Program-made: the position numbers and the translations under genes | The notes under the pieces: generated by a model | Databases searched by the model: none | The model's input: only the letters and a program-made list of their open reading frames with translations | Told to the model about the DNA's origin: nothing | Origin: Balaenoptera acutorostrata | Taxonomy: Eukaryota > Chordata > Mammalia > Artiodactyla > Balaenopteridae | Reading direction: 5' to 3' | DNA: 64,000 nucleotides | NCBI RefSeq assembly: GCF_949987535.1 | Contig: NC_080064.1 | Location: forward strand, 128,926,708-128,990,707 | Part shown: positions 20,836-35,800 of the stretch, one piece after another | Layout: the number at the start of each line of letters is the position of its first letter | How positions within the stretch are numbered: the stretch's first letter is position 1

Positions 20836-23800
20836 GTGAGGCTCCGGGGCTGGGATTCGGACGCGAGCCGGGGAGCTGGGCCTGGGTGGGAGGCAGGGCG
20901 AGCTCGGCGGAGCCCCAGCCCTTCTCTGGGGGGCGGAGGCTCGGGTCCCTCCGGACGGGACCTTTGAATTGACAACACCAGGAAATATTCTTTTCGCCAC
21001 CTCCTGTCCTTCGGTTCGGGCCGCCAGGCGCTGCCTTCGTGAAATTGTCACTCCGCCTGGGTTTGAGCAGAGCATGATTGTTACAGTGGACTTTCCCGTC
21101 CCGTAGGTCTCTACCTGCCGCAGCCTGGGCCACCTTTAGACTATTTCTTTCTGGGTGGCTATGACCTGTTTTCTTAGGGGTTAATAACGGGGATGATATA
21201 TATGCTTGGTTTTTAGCATGTCAGAGGCCGTGTCAGGCACGTGAGATACAGAAGATGAAAGACAGCCTCTGCCTCGAGGAATTCAGTCTTGTGAGAGAGA
21301 CAGACAATTATAATACAGTGTGAACTGATATAGGTGTATATGCAGGGTTATCTGAGATTGTTTAAGGGAACAAGGCATCCGGGAAATTGGGATGCCTGAA
21401 CTGAATCTTGATAAAGGCGGTGGGATGGGGTGGGGTTGGGGGCATGTGTAAAGCCGAAAGGCCAGGGAGAGTGACAGCTGTGATGCGTTTGTGATGCCTG
21501 AACTGAATCTTGACAAAGTCGGGGTGGGGGCGGGGTCCGGGGGCACGTGGCAAGCGGGTGGGTCAGAGAGAGTGGGAGCCATGAAGAACTGTTTCTGTGT
21601 GATTGGCGTGTGAGGTATCAGAGGGGGAGTACTGTAGTGAGAAGCCACAGGCAGGTAGGCCCCTGGGCGGTGGAGATACCACTGAGAGAACTTTTATGCC
21701 AGCCTCAGGAGTTTTGAATTTTATCTAACGACCACCGGGTGCCATTTTACACAAAGGATCGACATTATCAGATGTATACTCTGAAAGATTTCTCTGGAGG
21801 TGATGTGGAGGATGGATTGGTGGGCTGCAGGACTGGGTAAGGAAACCAGTTAGAAGGGGAGAGAGGAGAGGTTTTAGAAGATTAAGTCCCTGAATTTGAT
21901 GGCCACTTGATAGGAGGAAGGAAAAAGGAGGAATCCATACCCTTGGCAAGATTTCATTGCCATTGGGCAAGGTGAGAAACCCAGGAGGAGGAGCAGATTG
22001 GGGGCAGGTGTTGGACAGAGGATGAGTTTAGTTTTGTTGAAATATGAGTTGTGTGTAGGTTATAAAGTGGAGGTGTCTTAGGCGTTTATTTTGGAGTTTA
22101 AAAAAGATGACTTGTCCATGGATTTAGGTTTGGGAATCATCAGCTTATAGTTGATACCTGGAGCCTTGGGAGTGAATTAAGATCATCTAGAAGTTATCCA
22201 GAAGAAAAGGAAAAGGTCATGAGATGGAACCCTAGGGAGCGTGGACATTTTAAGATTTAGGCAGAGGGAAGTGACCAGGGAAGAGAGGAGAGTCATGAAA
22301 GGATGTTTAGCTTCCTAATTGAAAAAAAAAAAAAAAAAAAAAAAAGTAACATTCTTGCAGAGTCACTAAGAAAAATTAGGAAAATACAGAAAAGAAAGGG
22401 AAAAAATTCCCTTCATCCCACCACAGACTGAGTTACTCTCTGAGTTTTCCTCTCCATATAACTTTCTCTGTTACATATTGCACCATATATATAATTGTGT
22501 TATATAAAGCAGTCAGCTTCAAATTGTGGTTACCCATATAATTTACTTACAGACTCCCTAAGAGGTGCTGGATGCATGGAGAGTTCTAAGGGAATCAAAT
22601 TCCCGATCTTTAATCTCCTTGTTTATTATTTCTAAAACAGCTCTGCCTGAGTATACTTAGTCCTTTTTCCTTATGACGAAAGAAAGGCTTATCTGCTCCC
22701 ATCCTAAATTTTTCTGTGATGCCTTGCCCTAGGGTATAGAAACCTCTTGGGTGCTATATAAATGAATTAGGGGAAATTTTGGATTAACGAAACTTCCTTT
22801 AATGAATTAAGGCATCTTAATCCCATAGAGGCTTCCTGTCTTCCTTGCCTTATAAATGGTCCTACCTATTTGTTAATGGTGAAGCTTGACATTAGAAATG
22901 GGGTTAAGATACTCTGTGTTTGGCCTGTGTTTAAGATACTCGGAATTTAGGACATTTGAAGAAGTGTAAGTTAGTGGCAGTGATTCTTTTACATATATGA
23001 CTGGAATATTTCATAGGACTACCAGATTTTTCCAGATATGTTGGGAAAAATCCAAAGAATCACATCTTATATTAGTTCATATTTGGTATGCATTATCCAG
23101 TAAAGTGGTTAGAACTTTACTACTTGACTGGTTTATTTTACTTAGCATAATGTCCTCAAGTTTCATCCATGTTGTCACAAATTGCAGAATTTCTTTCTTT
23201 TTAAAGGCTGCATAGTATTCCATTGTATGTATAAAACACATTTTCTTTTCTTATTTCTTTGCTTTTTGTTTCTTTTTTTTAAACCACATTTTCTTTATCC
23301 ATTCATATGTCTATGGACATTTGCATGGGAATGTTGATCTTTCTAGTATTCAATATTTTCTACTTCCTAATAACAAAAGAATAAATTTCACTTAAATTTA
23401 TTTTTATAATTTAGCTATCATACTAAAGATGTGCAACTTAAAAGGTTAGATTACTGATATGTGCACATATGCATAAACACAGAGATAAAATAAACATACA
23501 GTGTGCCTGTTTTTTTCTTTACTATTGTATCATAAGCATTTTTCTCCATTATTATATTCTCCCTTTAAGTATTTTTAATGATTCCATAATATTTCATCAT
23601 ATGGATATACTATAGTTTACATAACCATTTATTTCTTTATAATTAGAGTATTTCTTTTTCTATTAAAAATAAGATGATTATGAGTATTAATGTGTATAAT
23701 TTTTTTTTCCTGCATTGGGGATTATTTCTATATTACAGATTTCCCAAAGCTGATATTTTGGGTCAAAGAATATAAATTTGATTAAGTTCTTGGTACTTTT

Positions 23801-26800
23801 GTCTTAATTTTTGCCCCAGGGTGGAATGTAAATTGATGCAGTTCTTCTGAAAATCAAGTGAGCAAGTGCTTGTTTCCCTCAGTGGGTGCTTTTGCTTTTT
23901 TTTAAAGCTTGCAACAAGTTGAGAATTTTACTGGCGAAGGTGTTTTCCTACAAGAAACAGGATCTTTAATTGCTATCTTTTCTTCATAGCCAAAATTAAT
24001 ATAATTGTTGTGTAAGAACAAAAAGTTCACCAGAGATCGGAAGCTTATGGAAACATGGGACTGTGGTGCATTAAGTCCTCTCCTGGGCAGTCATGGTGGA
24101 ATTAGAACCCATCTTTATTCTTGAAAGTGGTGGGGCTTTGATGATCCAGGAATGAAGTAGATGTTTATAATAAGAATCAATATTTTTTCCATTTAAGGCT
24201 TAAGTATTTTAATTTGTTTATGCAGGGTTTTTTGCTTGTTTGTTTTTAATATATATACAAGACTTGATTGGTGTGTCTGATTGGAAATAGATTTAAAGCA
24301 ATTGGAAAGAGAGTAATTGTGGTCTTGGGATATGCATAGATCCTTTGTTAGTCTTGTGTAAGAATATATTCTTTAATATAGCATTATTTTACTTTACCTA
24401 ACAAGTATAACTATGTAGCTGTTCAAAAATCCAGAAGTCTTAAAAAAAGAAAAAAGAAAAGAAAGCCTTCTGTTCTGCTAAAGTAGCTATCATAGAACAC
24501 TTGCACTAAAATTCTGTGCTTTGTTCAGGATCCCTTAGAACTTCATTCAAAGCATATTTACACTTTTGACTATTGCATACTGTATGATTGTAACCATATT
24601 GGAAATGTAAGGAAGGAAAAGAGTTCCATATAGTCACTTTGCCCTAATAAATGAATTGTTAGCATATTTCATGTTCTCTTTTTATTCATTATGCAATTTT
24701 AAGGAGTGTGATTGTTTGCTTTTCTATCCTTTGATAGATAAGAAACCAAATAAAAAGGGATGAGGGTGCTTCAGGGGCAGATACCTACATTCTAGAGCAG
24801 CTAGAGGTATACACACTCAATTGAACTTGAGGACATTATCTTACAAGATTGTTAAATATGATGATCTCTGGTCAGCAAGAAAAGGTAAAATAACATTTTA
24901 TATGTTTTGTTTAAAAACAAAGAGAAGTGTACAATACATTTTGAAAATTTTCCAAAATCAATAAACAGAAAAAAATTGGTACATAAGATAACTGGAAAAT
25001 CACTTCCATGGAACCTCTGTGTTAGTTGTGCTTTCAGGTTGCAAGGAACGGAGACGCCCCCCCACCCCCCCACCCCCGTGTTGCCTCAAGTGATGAGAAT
25101 TTAATAATACATGAGGAAATAATTAAACACAGGAATTAGCTCAGAAAATGAACAGCAGTTCTTGTGGCCCCAACTACAGATGTACCTAATCTTCTTGTTA
25201 CCCTTATTTCTCAGTCTCTACTTGGCTCTATCAGCTTCTCTTGCTATTACTTAAAAATTTCACTCTCCCCTCTTCTCTACCTCATGGTTCTGTGTCATGC
25301 CATGTCTCTTGGTCTGTGCTTCATTTAACTGTCATTCAGACTTATAAAAAGAGGGATCAGAGTAAGTTTAATTGGCCGTTATTCAATTCAGCGTGAGTGT
25401 ATCGGGCAGAGTTCTCAGGCTAAAATTCAGGGGTTCCTGCCAGCCCATAGATAATTGCCTTTGGTTGAGAAGCCAAACTTTCATCCCTAAGTTGAAAGTC
25501 CCGGTTGTAACTCAGGTGTTGGGGTCATAAGGCATGGTAACCTATACATTGACCCACTTTTTTCAGAAGTAACGAGTAGCCACTTAAAAGTCTTTATAAC
25601 AGGGGTCACAGACTCAGCTTTTAAAGGGCCAAGGAGACTGGTGAACCAGAGAGCCCATGCCCCACTTGAAGGGGGCAACCTCCACTCAGCTCCAGCCAGT
25701 TGGTGTCACGTGCAAATACAGGTCCAATGTCGCCAAGTCTTTTTTTTTTTTTTTTAAGAGGAACTAGAAGTCCAGATTTCTCAAAAATCTCTCAATTTTT
25801 ATTGGCACCTCAATAATTTTGCCAGTTATTTCAAATATTAAAAAATATATTGTGTAGGCTAATCAAAACACATCTGTGGGTTAATAATTTGTGATCCTGG
25901 TCTTATAGTATGTCTAATATAACTTTCTTATGTAATGAGGTTAGCTAGATGAGGTCCAAGTCTTTATAAAGCAGTCTAATATAATGGAAATAGGCCTGGT
26001 GTTACCACTTAACTGGCTCTGTGATTTGAGTTAGCTGCTTAAACTCTCTGAGCCTTTCTTAGCTCACAGGGTAGTTTTGAGGCTCAAATTCAACTGTCTC
26101 AGATGTGATCTGTGATCATGCTACCTAAAACAGTGCCTCCCCCATCACCTTGCTTTAATTTTTATATATCACTTGTTACTAGCTGACATTATATTGTGTA
26201 TTTATTTGTATTTGTTTATTATCTGTCTTATTTAGCCCACTGCCTAATACAGTGCCAAAAAGATATACACAGAGAGAATGGATGATTAAACCATTTATAG
26301 ACTTTACAAATATATCATTTTATTAAATCATGTATTATTTAACTCATTTAGGAGTAGAAGGTATTCTGTGGGGATCAAAAGGAAGCAAAAGTGCCAACAG
26401 TGATATAAAATAATCCTGCTGACTTTTGGTTATACATAGGTTAGCTGATGAATTGCATATGCCATCTCTCCCTGAAATGATGTTTGGAGACAACGTTTTA
26501 AGAATCCAGCATGGCTCTGGCTTTGGGATTGAGTTCAATGCTACAGATGCATTAAGATGTGTGAACAACTACCAAGGAATGCTTAAAGTAGCCTGTGCTG
26601 AAGAGTGGCAGGAAAGCAGGTGAGAATCTGGGTAGTTATGGGTTAAACAAAAAAGAAAAGAGTTGAAAAAATATTCAGTTGTGATATGTGTATTTTATTA
26701 GAATAGCTAGCACTATTAATAAATCTGATAGTTGAATCATTCTAGAGTTCATTTTTCTCATCCATAAAATGGAGATTAATTACCCCACTCTTGAATACTT

Positions 26801-29800
26801 CTTGAATTAAATTGAATTACAATTGAGCTGAGCTATGTAGGGTTTGCTTTTTTGAGCTTTCAGTGTTCTTTAGTGAAGAGGCATTACACTGTGTACTTTA
26901 ATGTTCCTATTTTTGAAGAACAATGTTTACTTAGGATTTGCGTTGAAAATTTGAGGAGCATTGAAATTAAGAAAAATGTATTTTCTTTCATAATCAAATC
27001 AGCAGTTATTTACTTTGTGCCTATTATGTACTAGGTTCTTTGAAAAAAGTATAAGCCTTTAAACCATGTCCTCAGGCAGTGTACAGATTAATTGGAGAGA
27101 CTACATTATCAGTGCATGACAAGTTAAATAACAATAAATGTGCAGAAAAACTAAGACGGATCTTGTGTTAGTGAATTATGACAAGTCTATGTATTTAGTA
27201 GGATAGTTTATATTACCTGTCGAATGTGATTTGGTGTGATATATGAATACAGATGACCTATGCTCTGCATCGCTGACTGATCCTCTCACTTTGGTATTTG
27301 AGGACGGAGGGTGAGCACTCGAAGGAGGTTGTGAAACCGTATGATTGGACCTATACAACCGATTATAAGGGGACGCTACTTGGAGAATCACTTAAGCTAA
27401 AGGTAAATCTTAGTTTTTGCTTTTATGAGTCGTTGATTGCCTTGGACAGTTTCAGTGTTAGAACTTTCTAGTAATGGGTTATTTTATGCTGCTACTTTAC
27501 TTTCTATTGTGCGAGGCTTCAGAACCTAATGTAAAGGGATTTTGCTTGTTGATTATCAGCACAAAATAAAAGAAAGCCATAGTGGAACAATTTTTGCTAA
27601 AAATGTGGTTGGTAGCAATGGCAGACTGCCTTAATGTTATCATTATCGCTATCAGGAAGCATTAAAATGTATGTGTTCTTGGTGTAATGTATTAGGTGAT
27701 TTAGGCAGAACCTGCTAGCTAGTAGCTTACAGTTTTACAGATGAACAGATATGTGGGCAGATAGAAATTTTGGTCAGACAGCTTGGATTATTGTTCTGCC
27801 TACGCTATGTGTGAACCTGGTGTGACTTCAGGCAAGTTATTTAATCTGTCTGGTTCTGTTTTATCAGTAAATTGGATAAACAGAAATATCTACCTCACAG
27901 CAGATATAAGATAATCTACGGGAAAGTTCTCAATGAATTCTAAGTCTCTGTATTAATGTTAAGTTGCATCTGTGTAAGCCCTGCTTAAGAAGAGATTCAC
28001 TTCGTGGTAAAGACACCAGGAAGGTGGAATTGGTAGGCCTCATATTGGGAGCTTAGCTACATAGAGCCATGGATACTGCAGGGAACAGACAAAAAAATCC
28101 TTCCATTACAGTCTAATGGGGGAGGAAGGTTTTTCTAGTCCATTAATACTTCATAGATTAATTTTCTCTCTTTTCACTCCTGATTGAAAAACTTTGCAAA
28201 GTGTGTAGGCCTTTCGATATTTCATTGCAAGGAGTGAGGAAACGAGAGCTTGTTTTAACCCAATGCAATAACGATGATGACTTACTTTGTGGGCTGACTT
28301 ACAGAAGCCTCCTGGAGGCTATGAAGTAGCATTAGCTGTGATCGAGGAGCAAGATCCACGGCAGTAGAGACAGGGAGTGTGAGAGTAGTAGGGGGTGAAA
28401 GGCGTGTGCTCAGTACCCTTTATTGGCACTTCAGCCTGTCATGTAATTTGTTCTAAGGTGTTGCTGACAAATGTCAATGTGATCAACCACTCACTAGTGG
28501 TAAGGAGCTCTGGGTTTGGCAAACCTGAGTTCAAATCCCAGCACCATCACTTAACAGCTTGGAAAAGCAACTTAATCTTTGCTAAGCCTTAGTTCTCACT
28601 TTGGTAAACTAGGGATGATATCAGTTGTGAGGTAGTAAATAAGATAACATGTACTAAGTGTTTATGGTACAGTGTCTGTTAACACAATAAGATCTTAATA
28701 AATGGCAGCTGCTATTATTATGGTAATATCGTATCTCAAATGTCAAGGCAACTAAGTTAATATTATTGAAATGCCAAGAGTAAAAGTAGCTATATTGTCT
28801 AAATAGTACTTACCCTTGCTTTATGGTCTAAACAGAGTTGATGAATGTGTTCCTTTATTGCCTTAAAAAATAGAGTGACTATTTTCCAGGTAAAATTGTT
28901 AGGACTTTGTTGCTTAATTCTCAAAATAGTCTTGTAGGATAGGCATTTCTATCCTTATTTTGTAGACGAAGAAATGAGTTCAAGATCTCAAAGTATGTGT
29001 CTCTTAGTAACATAACACCGATGATAGAGCTTCTTGTTAAGCACATTTGTTATATGTGGAAGATCACTTTCATAGGAACATTTTTTACTTTTAACTTTGT
29101 TTTAATACCTAAAGATTTTTTTGGCCTGTAATATTATTTGAGATTTTAAATTATTTAATCCTTCAGCTCTTCCTTAAAACACTATTCAGAAGCCCTGGTA
29201 TGTATAGGAAGTGTATGCCTGTGTGGGAGAAGGTATTTTATATGTACAGTAAGAATATCAGAGAATGAGGCATTAGAATGAAGCCTTTCCTTTGCCCGTA
29301 AATTCTTGGTTTTTAGTTGCTGGGGCCTGTTGGGGTGTGGGTGTGTGTGTGTGTGTGTGTGTGTTTGATGTTTTCTCACTCTTCAGGTTGTTTAACCTAT
29401 TACTCTGAGTTGTAGCATGGTGTAAGAGGAGAGGGCCAGTCACAGAGTTGTACTGACCTGGCTGGATTCATATCCAGCCTTGTCATTTGTTGTCTGGGCT
29501 ACCATAGGCACTTGTCTCAGATTATGGTATGAGAATGTTATGAGAAAACAGGTCAAATGCCTAATATGTACCTGGCCTATAGTAACCTATCAACGTTTGG
29601 CTGTTTTCTTCTTTCTTATTAAATAAATAAATTGAATATGCAGGAAAATATAAGTAGAAGACTGCCTCTTCTATTGATGCTGCTTTTTAGGAATAAAACA
29701 TGCTTAGTGTTCATGCATTTAAAAAAGCTTTTTTTTTTTTTAAAGCACATTGGAGCATTTGCCCAACTTAGTGTGATTCAGTATCTTGAGCTTTCTTTTT

Positions 29801-32800
29801 TCCTTTTTTTTTCATTGTGGTAAAAAAATATGTAACATAAAATCTACTATCTTAGTTATTTCTAAGTGTATTAAACACTGTTAAGTATATTCATGTTGTT
29901 GTGCAACTAATCTCCAGAACTTCTTCCTCTTGAAAAACTGAAACTCTATACCTATTGAACAGCAACTCCCCATTTCTTCCTTCTCCCAGCACCTGGCAGT
30001 CACCTTTCTACTTTCTGTGAATTTGACTATTCTAGATGCCTCGTGTAAGTGGAATCATACATTATTTGTCTTTTTGTGACTGGCTTATATCACTTAGCAT
30101 AATGTCCTCAGGGTTTATCCATGTTGTGGCATGTGTCAGACTTCCCATCCTTTTTAGGGCTGAGTAATATTCCATTGTATGTATATACCACGTTTTGTTT
30201 TTCCATTCATTTGTCAGTGAGCATTTGGCTTGCTTCTGCCTCTTGGCTATTGTGAATAGTGCTGCTATGAACATAGGTGTGCAAATCTCTCTTCAAAATT
30301 CTGCTTTTATTTTTTGGGGGGTATATACCCAGAAGTGGAATTGCTGGATCATATGGTAATTCTATTTTTAATTTTTGGAGGAACCCCTGTACTGTTTTCC
30401 ATAGCGGCTGTACAATTTTACATTCCCACCAGCAGTGTATGAGAGGTTTTGATTTGCATTTCCCTAATGACTAGTGATGTTGAACATCACTATGCTTGTT
30501 GGCCATTTGTATATCATCTTTAATATCTTGAGCTTTTAAAAATAACTTTAGGGCAGGAATGTGCTGACATAAACATTGGAAATGAACGGAGTTTATAAGA
30601 CAAAAGGCAAAAAGAACTACATATGAGTACTGTATGCTTGTTGATAGTTGTTTTCCTCAGAGGTACGGGTTAACAATTCTGGTACTGTTTTAGTTTTGCA
30701 AGATGAAAAAGTTTTAGAGATCCGTCTTACAACAATGTGAATATAATTTACACTACTGAACTGTACACTTAAATATGTTAAGATGGTAGATTTCTTGTTA
30801 TGCTTTTTTTCTTTTTTGCCAGCAATTAGAAAAAAAGTTAAACATGATTGCCATGTAACCGAGCAATTCCACTCCTAGGTATACACTCAAGAGAATTGAA
30901 AACTATATATCCACATAAAAACCTGTACATGAATATGCATAGCTGCATTACTTATAATAGCTAAAATGTGAAAACCACCCAGATGTTCATCGGTGGATAA
31001 ACAGAACTGGTATATCTAGACAGTGGAATATTATTTAGTCCTGAAAAAGGAATGAAACACTGATACATGCTACCACCTTGGAAACATTATGCTAAGTGAA
31101 AGAAGCCAGACACAAGGGTACATGTATATGATTCCAGAATGATTTGCTGAACAAACAAATCTATAGAAACAGAAATTAGAGTATTGGCTTCCAGGGGCTG
31201 GGGGACATGGGGAATGGAGAGTGACTGCTAATGGGTATGGCGGTTTCTTTTTGGGGTGATGATATGTTCTGGACTAGATAATAGTGGTGACTGCACAGTC
31301 TTGTGAATATACTAAAAACCACTGAATTGTACACTTTAAAAGGGTAAATTGTATAGTATGGGAGTTATAGCTCCATTTTTTTAAAAAAGAAAAATCATTG
31401 TAAAACATAGCAATTTCACTGTATGTTCCTAATGGGATGTACACACACACACTACTTTCAGCAGTTTTTAAAAAGGGAATTTAACATAGGGTTCTTAGCA
31501 TTTGCTGTTAATTAACTTTATATGATAAATTTAAAAATATTTATGTCAAGTAATTTCCTTATTAGAAGCCTCCATCTGATGTGAGGGAGGTTCCACTTGA
31601 AAGATGTGACCAGGACTTATTTTTCTTGTAATGTATCAAGAATATTTGTAGTGCTCCATATGTTTATTTTATTTTATTTTATTTATTTATTTTTGGCTGT
31701 GTTGGGTCTCCGTTTCTGTGTGAGGGCTTTCTTTTAGTTGCGGCAAGCGGGGGCCACTCTTCATCGTGGTGCGCGGGCCTCTCACCATCGCGGCCTCTTT
31801 TGTTGCGGAGCGCAGGCTCCAGACGCGCAGGCTCAGTAGTTGTGGCTCACGGGCCTAGTTGCTCCGCGGCATGTGGGATCTTCCCAGACCAGGGCTCGAA
31901 CCCGTGTCCCCTGCATTGGCAGGCGGACTCTCAACCACTGCACCACCAGGGAAGCCCCGCTCCATATGTTTTTTAAGCTTTTTAAAAATTGTGGAATAAC
32001 TTAGAAAAGTCCATAAAACATGAAGGTAGAGTTTAATGAATTGTAAAATGTAACCACCCAGGAAAAGAAATAGAACATTGTGAGCACCCACAAGCAGGAC
32101 CCTTCCCGATCATAGTTCTTTTAAAAAAAATATTTCCTAGTATCCTTTGAAATTTTCAACCTTAGCTTTTATTTCCTTGAAACTAGTGTACATTGTTGTT
32201 TTACAGCTTGGGCCTCATATTTTCAACATCTAGAGTCCCCAGTGTCTTTTATTGTCTTGTTATTTCTGTTGGTTCCGATTTATGGTGTCTAGACTCCTAA
32301 TATGCCTTCTTATTTTTCTTTGCATCCTGTTTTCCCTCCACAGAGGATTTTTGTTTATTTCTGGTGGGCAGCTGAGGGCATTCATAGTCAAGGGCATAGG
32401 TTTGCAAACTGTTTCTGTAAAGGACCAGATAGTAAGTATTGCAGGCTTTGAGGACTGTAGAGTTTATGTTGCAGTTACTCAGCTGTGCTGCTGTAGTCGA
32501 AAGCAGACATAGACAATATGCAAACGAATGAGTATAGCTGTTTCTCAGTAAAAAATTTTTTTTTTATTTATGGACATGGAAATTTGAATTTCATATAATT
32601 TTTATGTGACATGAAATATTCTTAAGAAAAAATTTCCCCCAGTCATTTGAAAAATGTAAAAAGGATTCTCAGCTTGCAGTTCATATAAAAATAGGTGGCA
32701 GGACACATTGGCCTGGAAGTCTCAGTTTGCTAACCTCTGGTATGGGGCCGGAGTTTGAGGTTTACTGGGCGTGTAGTATAAGAAGCTGCGCAACCAGTGT

Positions 32801-35800
32801 CGCACTTTGAGATGTCATCCCAAAATTGGGAGCAGGGCAAGGAATTCTCCAAGGCCTCTGCCCTTAGTGAACACTGAGCACTTATGGCGCCAGCAGAGCT
32901 CAGCCTCCCCTCTGTCCAGTCATTGCTGATGCCTCAAGGCCAAAGCCGGAAAACCATAGGCTCACTTTCACTTTCCTGGGCGCCAGTCCTCTTCCAGATA
33001 TCAGCCCAGTCATTCTTTAGTGCCTTGGCTGTATAATGCTTTTAAGAAGCGTTTATTTTTTCGTCCAGCTTTTTAAATTGTCTTCAGCAAGAGGGTTTGT
33101 CCAGGTTACTTATTTTGGCAATACCAGAAGCCAAAAATGTTCCGTATGTCTTAAGTGTAGCTGTTTTACCTTTTCTTTTCAGATGCTTGAGTTCAGAGAG
33201 GAGATGAGTGGCGTTGAGGAAGAGAAAAGGCAGATAAATACAAAGTTTTAGACATATTTGTCCTTATGAATGAAGAAGATAGTATATAGATAAGTTAAAT
33301 ATATTGAATTTCCCTAATCCATGTGTTATCTAATTATTTTTTGTCTTTCTCTTCCAAACATTTTATAAGAACAAGTAAATGGCAAAACTGATGGATTCAT
33401 GTTCACCAGTCACTTACTGAAGGCATATATGAAATATTAGTGAAGTAGCCATTTACTAATGAGAAAATTCATGTAATGATTAATTTTTTGGAAGTCAGAT
33501 GTATCCATAAGGAGGATTTTCAGATGTGTTCCTTTGAACTAAAACTAATTAAAAAGTAAGGAATTTAGAAGTTGTGTTTATTTAATAGTAACTAAAGTTT
33601 TATGCTCTTAGGGAATCCTAGAGGCACCAACGTTGGTCTTAAATAGATCACAAACATGCAAGTGATGCAAGGGACTGATTATATGCTGCCCTATCCCTAT
33701 CCCTCACGTTCCTTCCCCACTCCGAATTTCACCTTCACGTGTGGTCTCATGTCTGATCTAGACACATATTGGCATAAAATTGCAGAGGGCTGAAATGTTA
33801 TCTGTAGGTAAACATGGAAGAACTATGGACATTTTTTTCACCTCTTGGGAATCGCATACAAACTGCTAGTTTCTTTCATAGCAGCCTTTTCCCCCTCTGC
33901 ATCACTTAATACTCCCTAAGATCATTTTCCCACAAAATCTATGTAATCTCTTGGACATCCGTATCATATTTTTCTAATTCTTGTCGAGTTTTCTGAAACT
34001 ACTCTTCATTTCTTAATTCTATCCATGAGTCAAACAAATGACCTAGTCATAGCTACTAAGTAAAGTAAAATAATAGCTACTATTTACTGAATTCTTATGG
34101 TTTGACAAGCATTGTTGTGTTTGTTTATGATACAACTATGTCAAAGAATTGAAAAGCTGAACATTTTGTAGTGAAATTGAATGTAGTAAAGAATGGTATC
34201 ACAAATCATACTTTCATGTTACTATTAGGAGACACTTGGATTTAGTGAGCTACTGATGTGACCTGCCTTGAGATTGTTGGTGCTTTTGTTGGGTTATGTA
34301 TGTTTGTGTCGGGGCTGCAAAATAATACTTTGAAAAAATAGCCAGTATCCTCTAATGCCCTTTGGAATGCTAGGAGTTTCCCTTAGAATTTCTCTGCAAG
34401 TTCTTATTTACCTCAATATTTAAAACACCTTTGTTTGTAGATTTGGGGATCTAAAATATATAACATCATTCCAATGGGAAAAAATTTTTTTAAGTTCCAA
34501 ATAAATGTCATAAAAGTAGACTTTTACGGCACAGAACTGCTTTGAACTTCTGTGATAGTAGTAGTTCATCACACTGACTAATTTTCAGATGGTTAATTTT
34601 CTCATGGTCACAATAGAGCACTTGATTTTAATGTGTTCTATTTAATGATTTTCATATGAAAGACGATGAATTTTGACTCTCTGTTGTGAAGCTATAGTAT
34701 CAGACATCTCAGGTTTTTCAGGGACAAGGCATATATCTCGTTTTTCGTGTCTACTGATAACACCCAAATTTAGAACCGGGTGCTCTGGCTATGCAGAAAA
34801 TACTGGTAGGAAAGCTGTCAAATTTTTTTTTTATGTGCCCCTTCTTATATTTTTTCTTTTAGGTTGTACCTACAACAGATCATATAGATACAGAGAAATT
34901 GAAAGCCAGAGAACAGATTAAGTTTTTTGAAGAAGTTCTCCTGTTTGAGGATGAACTTCATGATCATGGAGTTTCAAGCCTGAGTGTGAAAATTGTGAGT
35001 ATTGTGAATGTGTTTAAAATTAACTTCTTCCATTTTTACCATTGGTCAGAAATACAAGACTAACTTGAAATCATACCATCTTAACGTGATGTCATGTAAA
35101 GTTTCACTTGGGTCTAGAATACATCTTATTAATATCCATCATAAAATTCACAAAATCTTACATATTTTATATATTGTATTCTGTGTATTTTGTATATTGT
35201 TAAGACTTCAGCAAATCATTTTTTTGTAGACCTGTCTGGCTACTTTGCTGTTTGTTTATTACTTAATTTAAATGAAAACTGTGGCTCAATTTTCACATTT
35301 CTGAATTAAAAATGATAATTGAAAGGATCTGCAGACAGCACAGTGGATGTCATTTTATTTTTATGTATTTTTAAAATTATTTTATTTTTTTTTTTAATCT
35401 TTGGCTGCATTGGGTCTTTGTTGCTGAACGCAGGCTTTCTCTAGTTGCAGCGAGCAGGGGCTACTCTTCATTGGGGTGTGTGGGCTTCTCATTGCGGTGG
35501 CTTCTCTTGTTGCGGAGCACAGGCTCCAGGCACGCGGGCTTCGGTAGTTGTGGTGCACAGGCTTAGTTGCTCCGCGGCAGGTGGGATCTTTCCGGACCAG
35601 GGCTCGAACCCGTGTTCCCTGCATTGGCAGGTGCATTCCTAACTACTGTGCCACCAGGGTAGCCCCTGGATGTCATTTAAAAAAGTCACCCATGTGTCAG
35701 AATTTCAGTGCACCATTAAAATACACTTTAGTCTCCAGCATAGAAGTGGAAAACAGAAATGACAAGTGTTAATTCCCTCTTTTTTTTTTTTGTATTCTTT

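Larger units (their letters stand above)
20370..21110 (+). promoter_or_regulatory. TIPRL: CpG-island promoter of TIPRL
   Basis: GC- and CpG-rich block against an AT-rich background, covering the 5' flank, exon 1 and the start of intron 1. No TATA box is seen. Motifs visible: CRE-like GACGTCA (20371-20377) and TGACGTAA (20476-20483), ETS-like CCGGAAG (20515-20521) and CTTCCG (20561-20566), and overlapping GC boxes (GGGGCGGGG type) at 20584-20600. A dispersed, Sp1/ETS/CREB-type housekeeping promoter is inferred; the start site probably lies between about 20520 and 20690. Confidence 0.8.

Noticed and set aside
20464..21075. Minus-strand open frame of 203 codons across the TIPRL CpG island
   Set aside because: Long stop-free stretches are expected in GC-rich DNA; it runs antisense through exon 1 and resembles no known protein. 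A divergent non-coding transcript is possible but not shown.
29341..29364. Regular short repeats that might suggest a CRISPR-like array
   Set aside because: They are simple GT/TG microsatellites in a mammalian intron without spacer structure.
33036..33251. Open frame ending in a basic, charged tail ([17 protein letters not shown]) as a possible cassette exon of TIPRL
   Set aside because: It has no conserved TIPRL counterpart, and the known 272 aa product is already complete without it.
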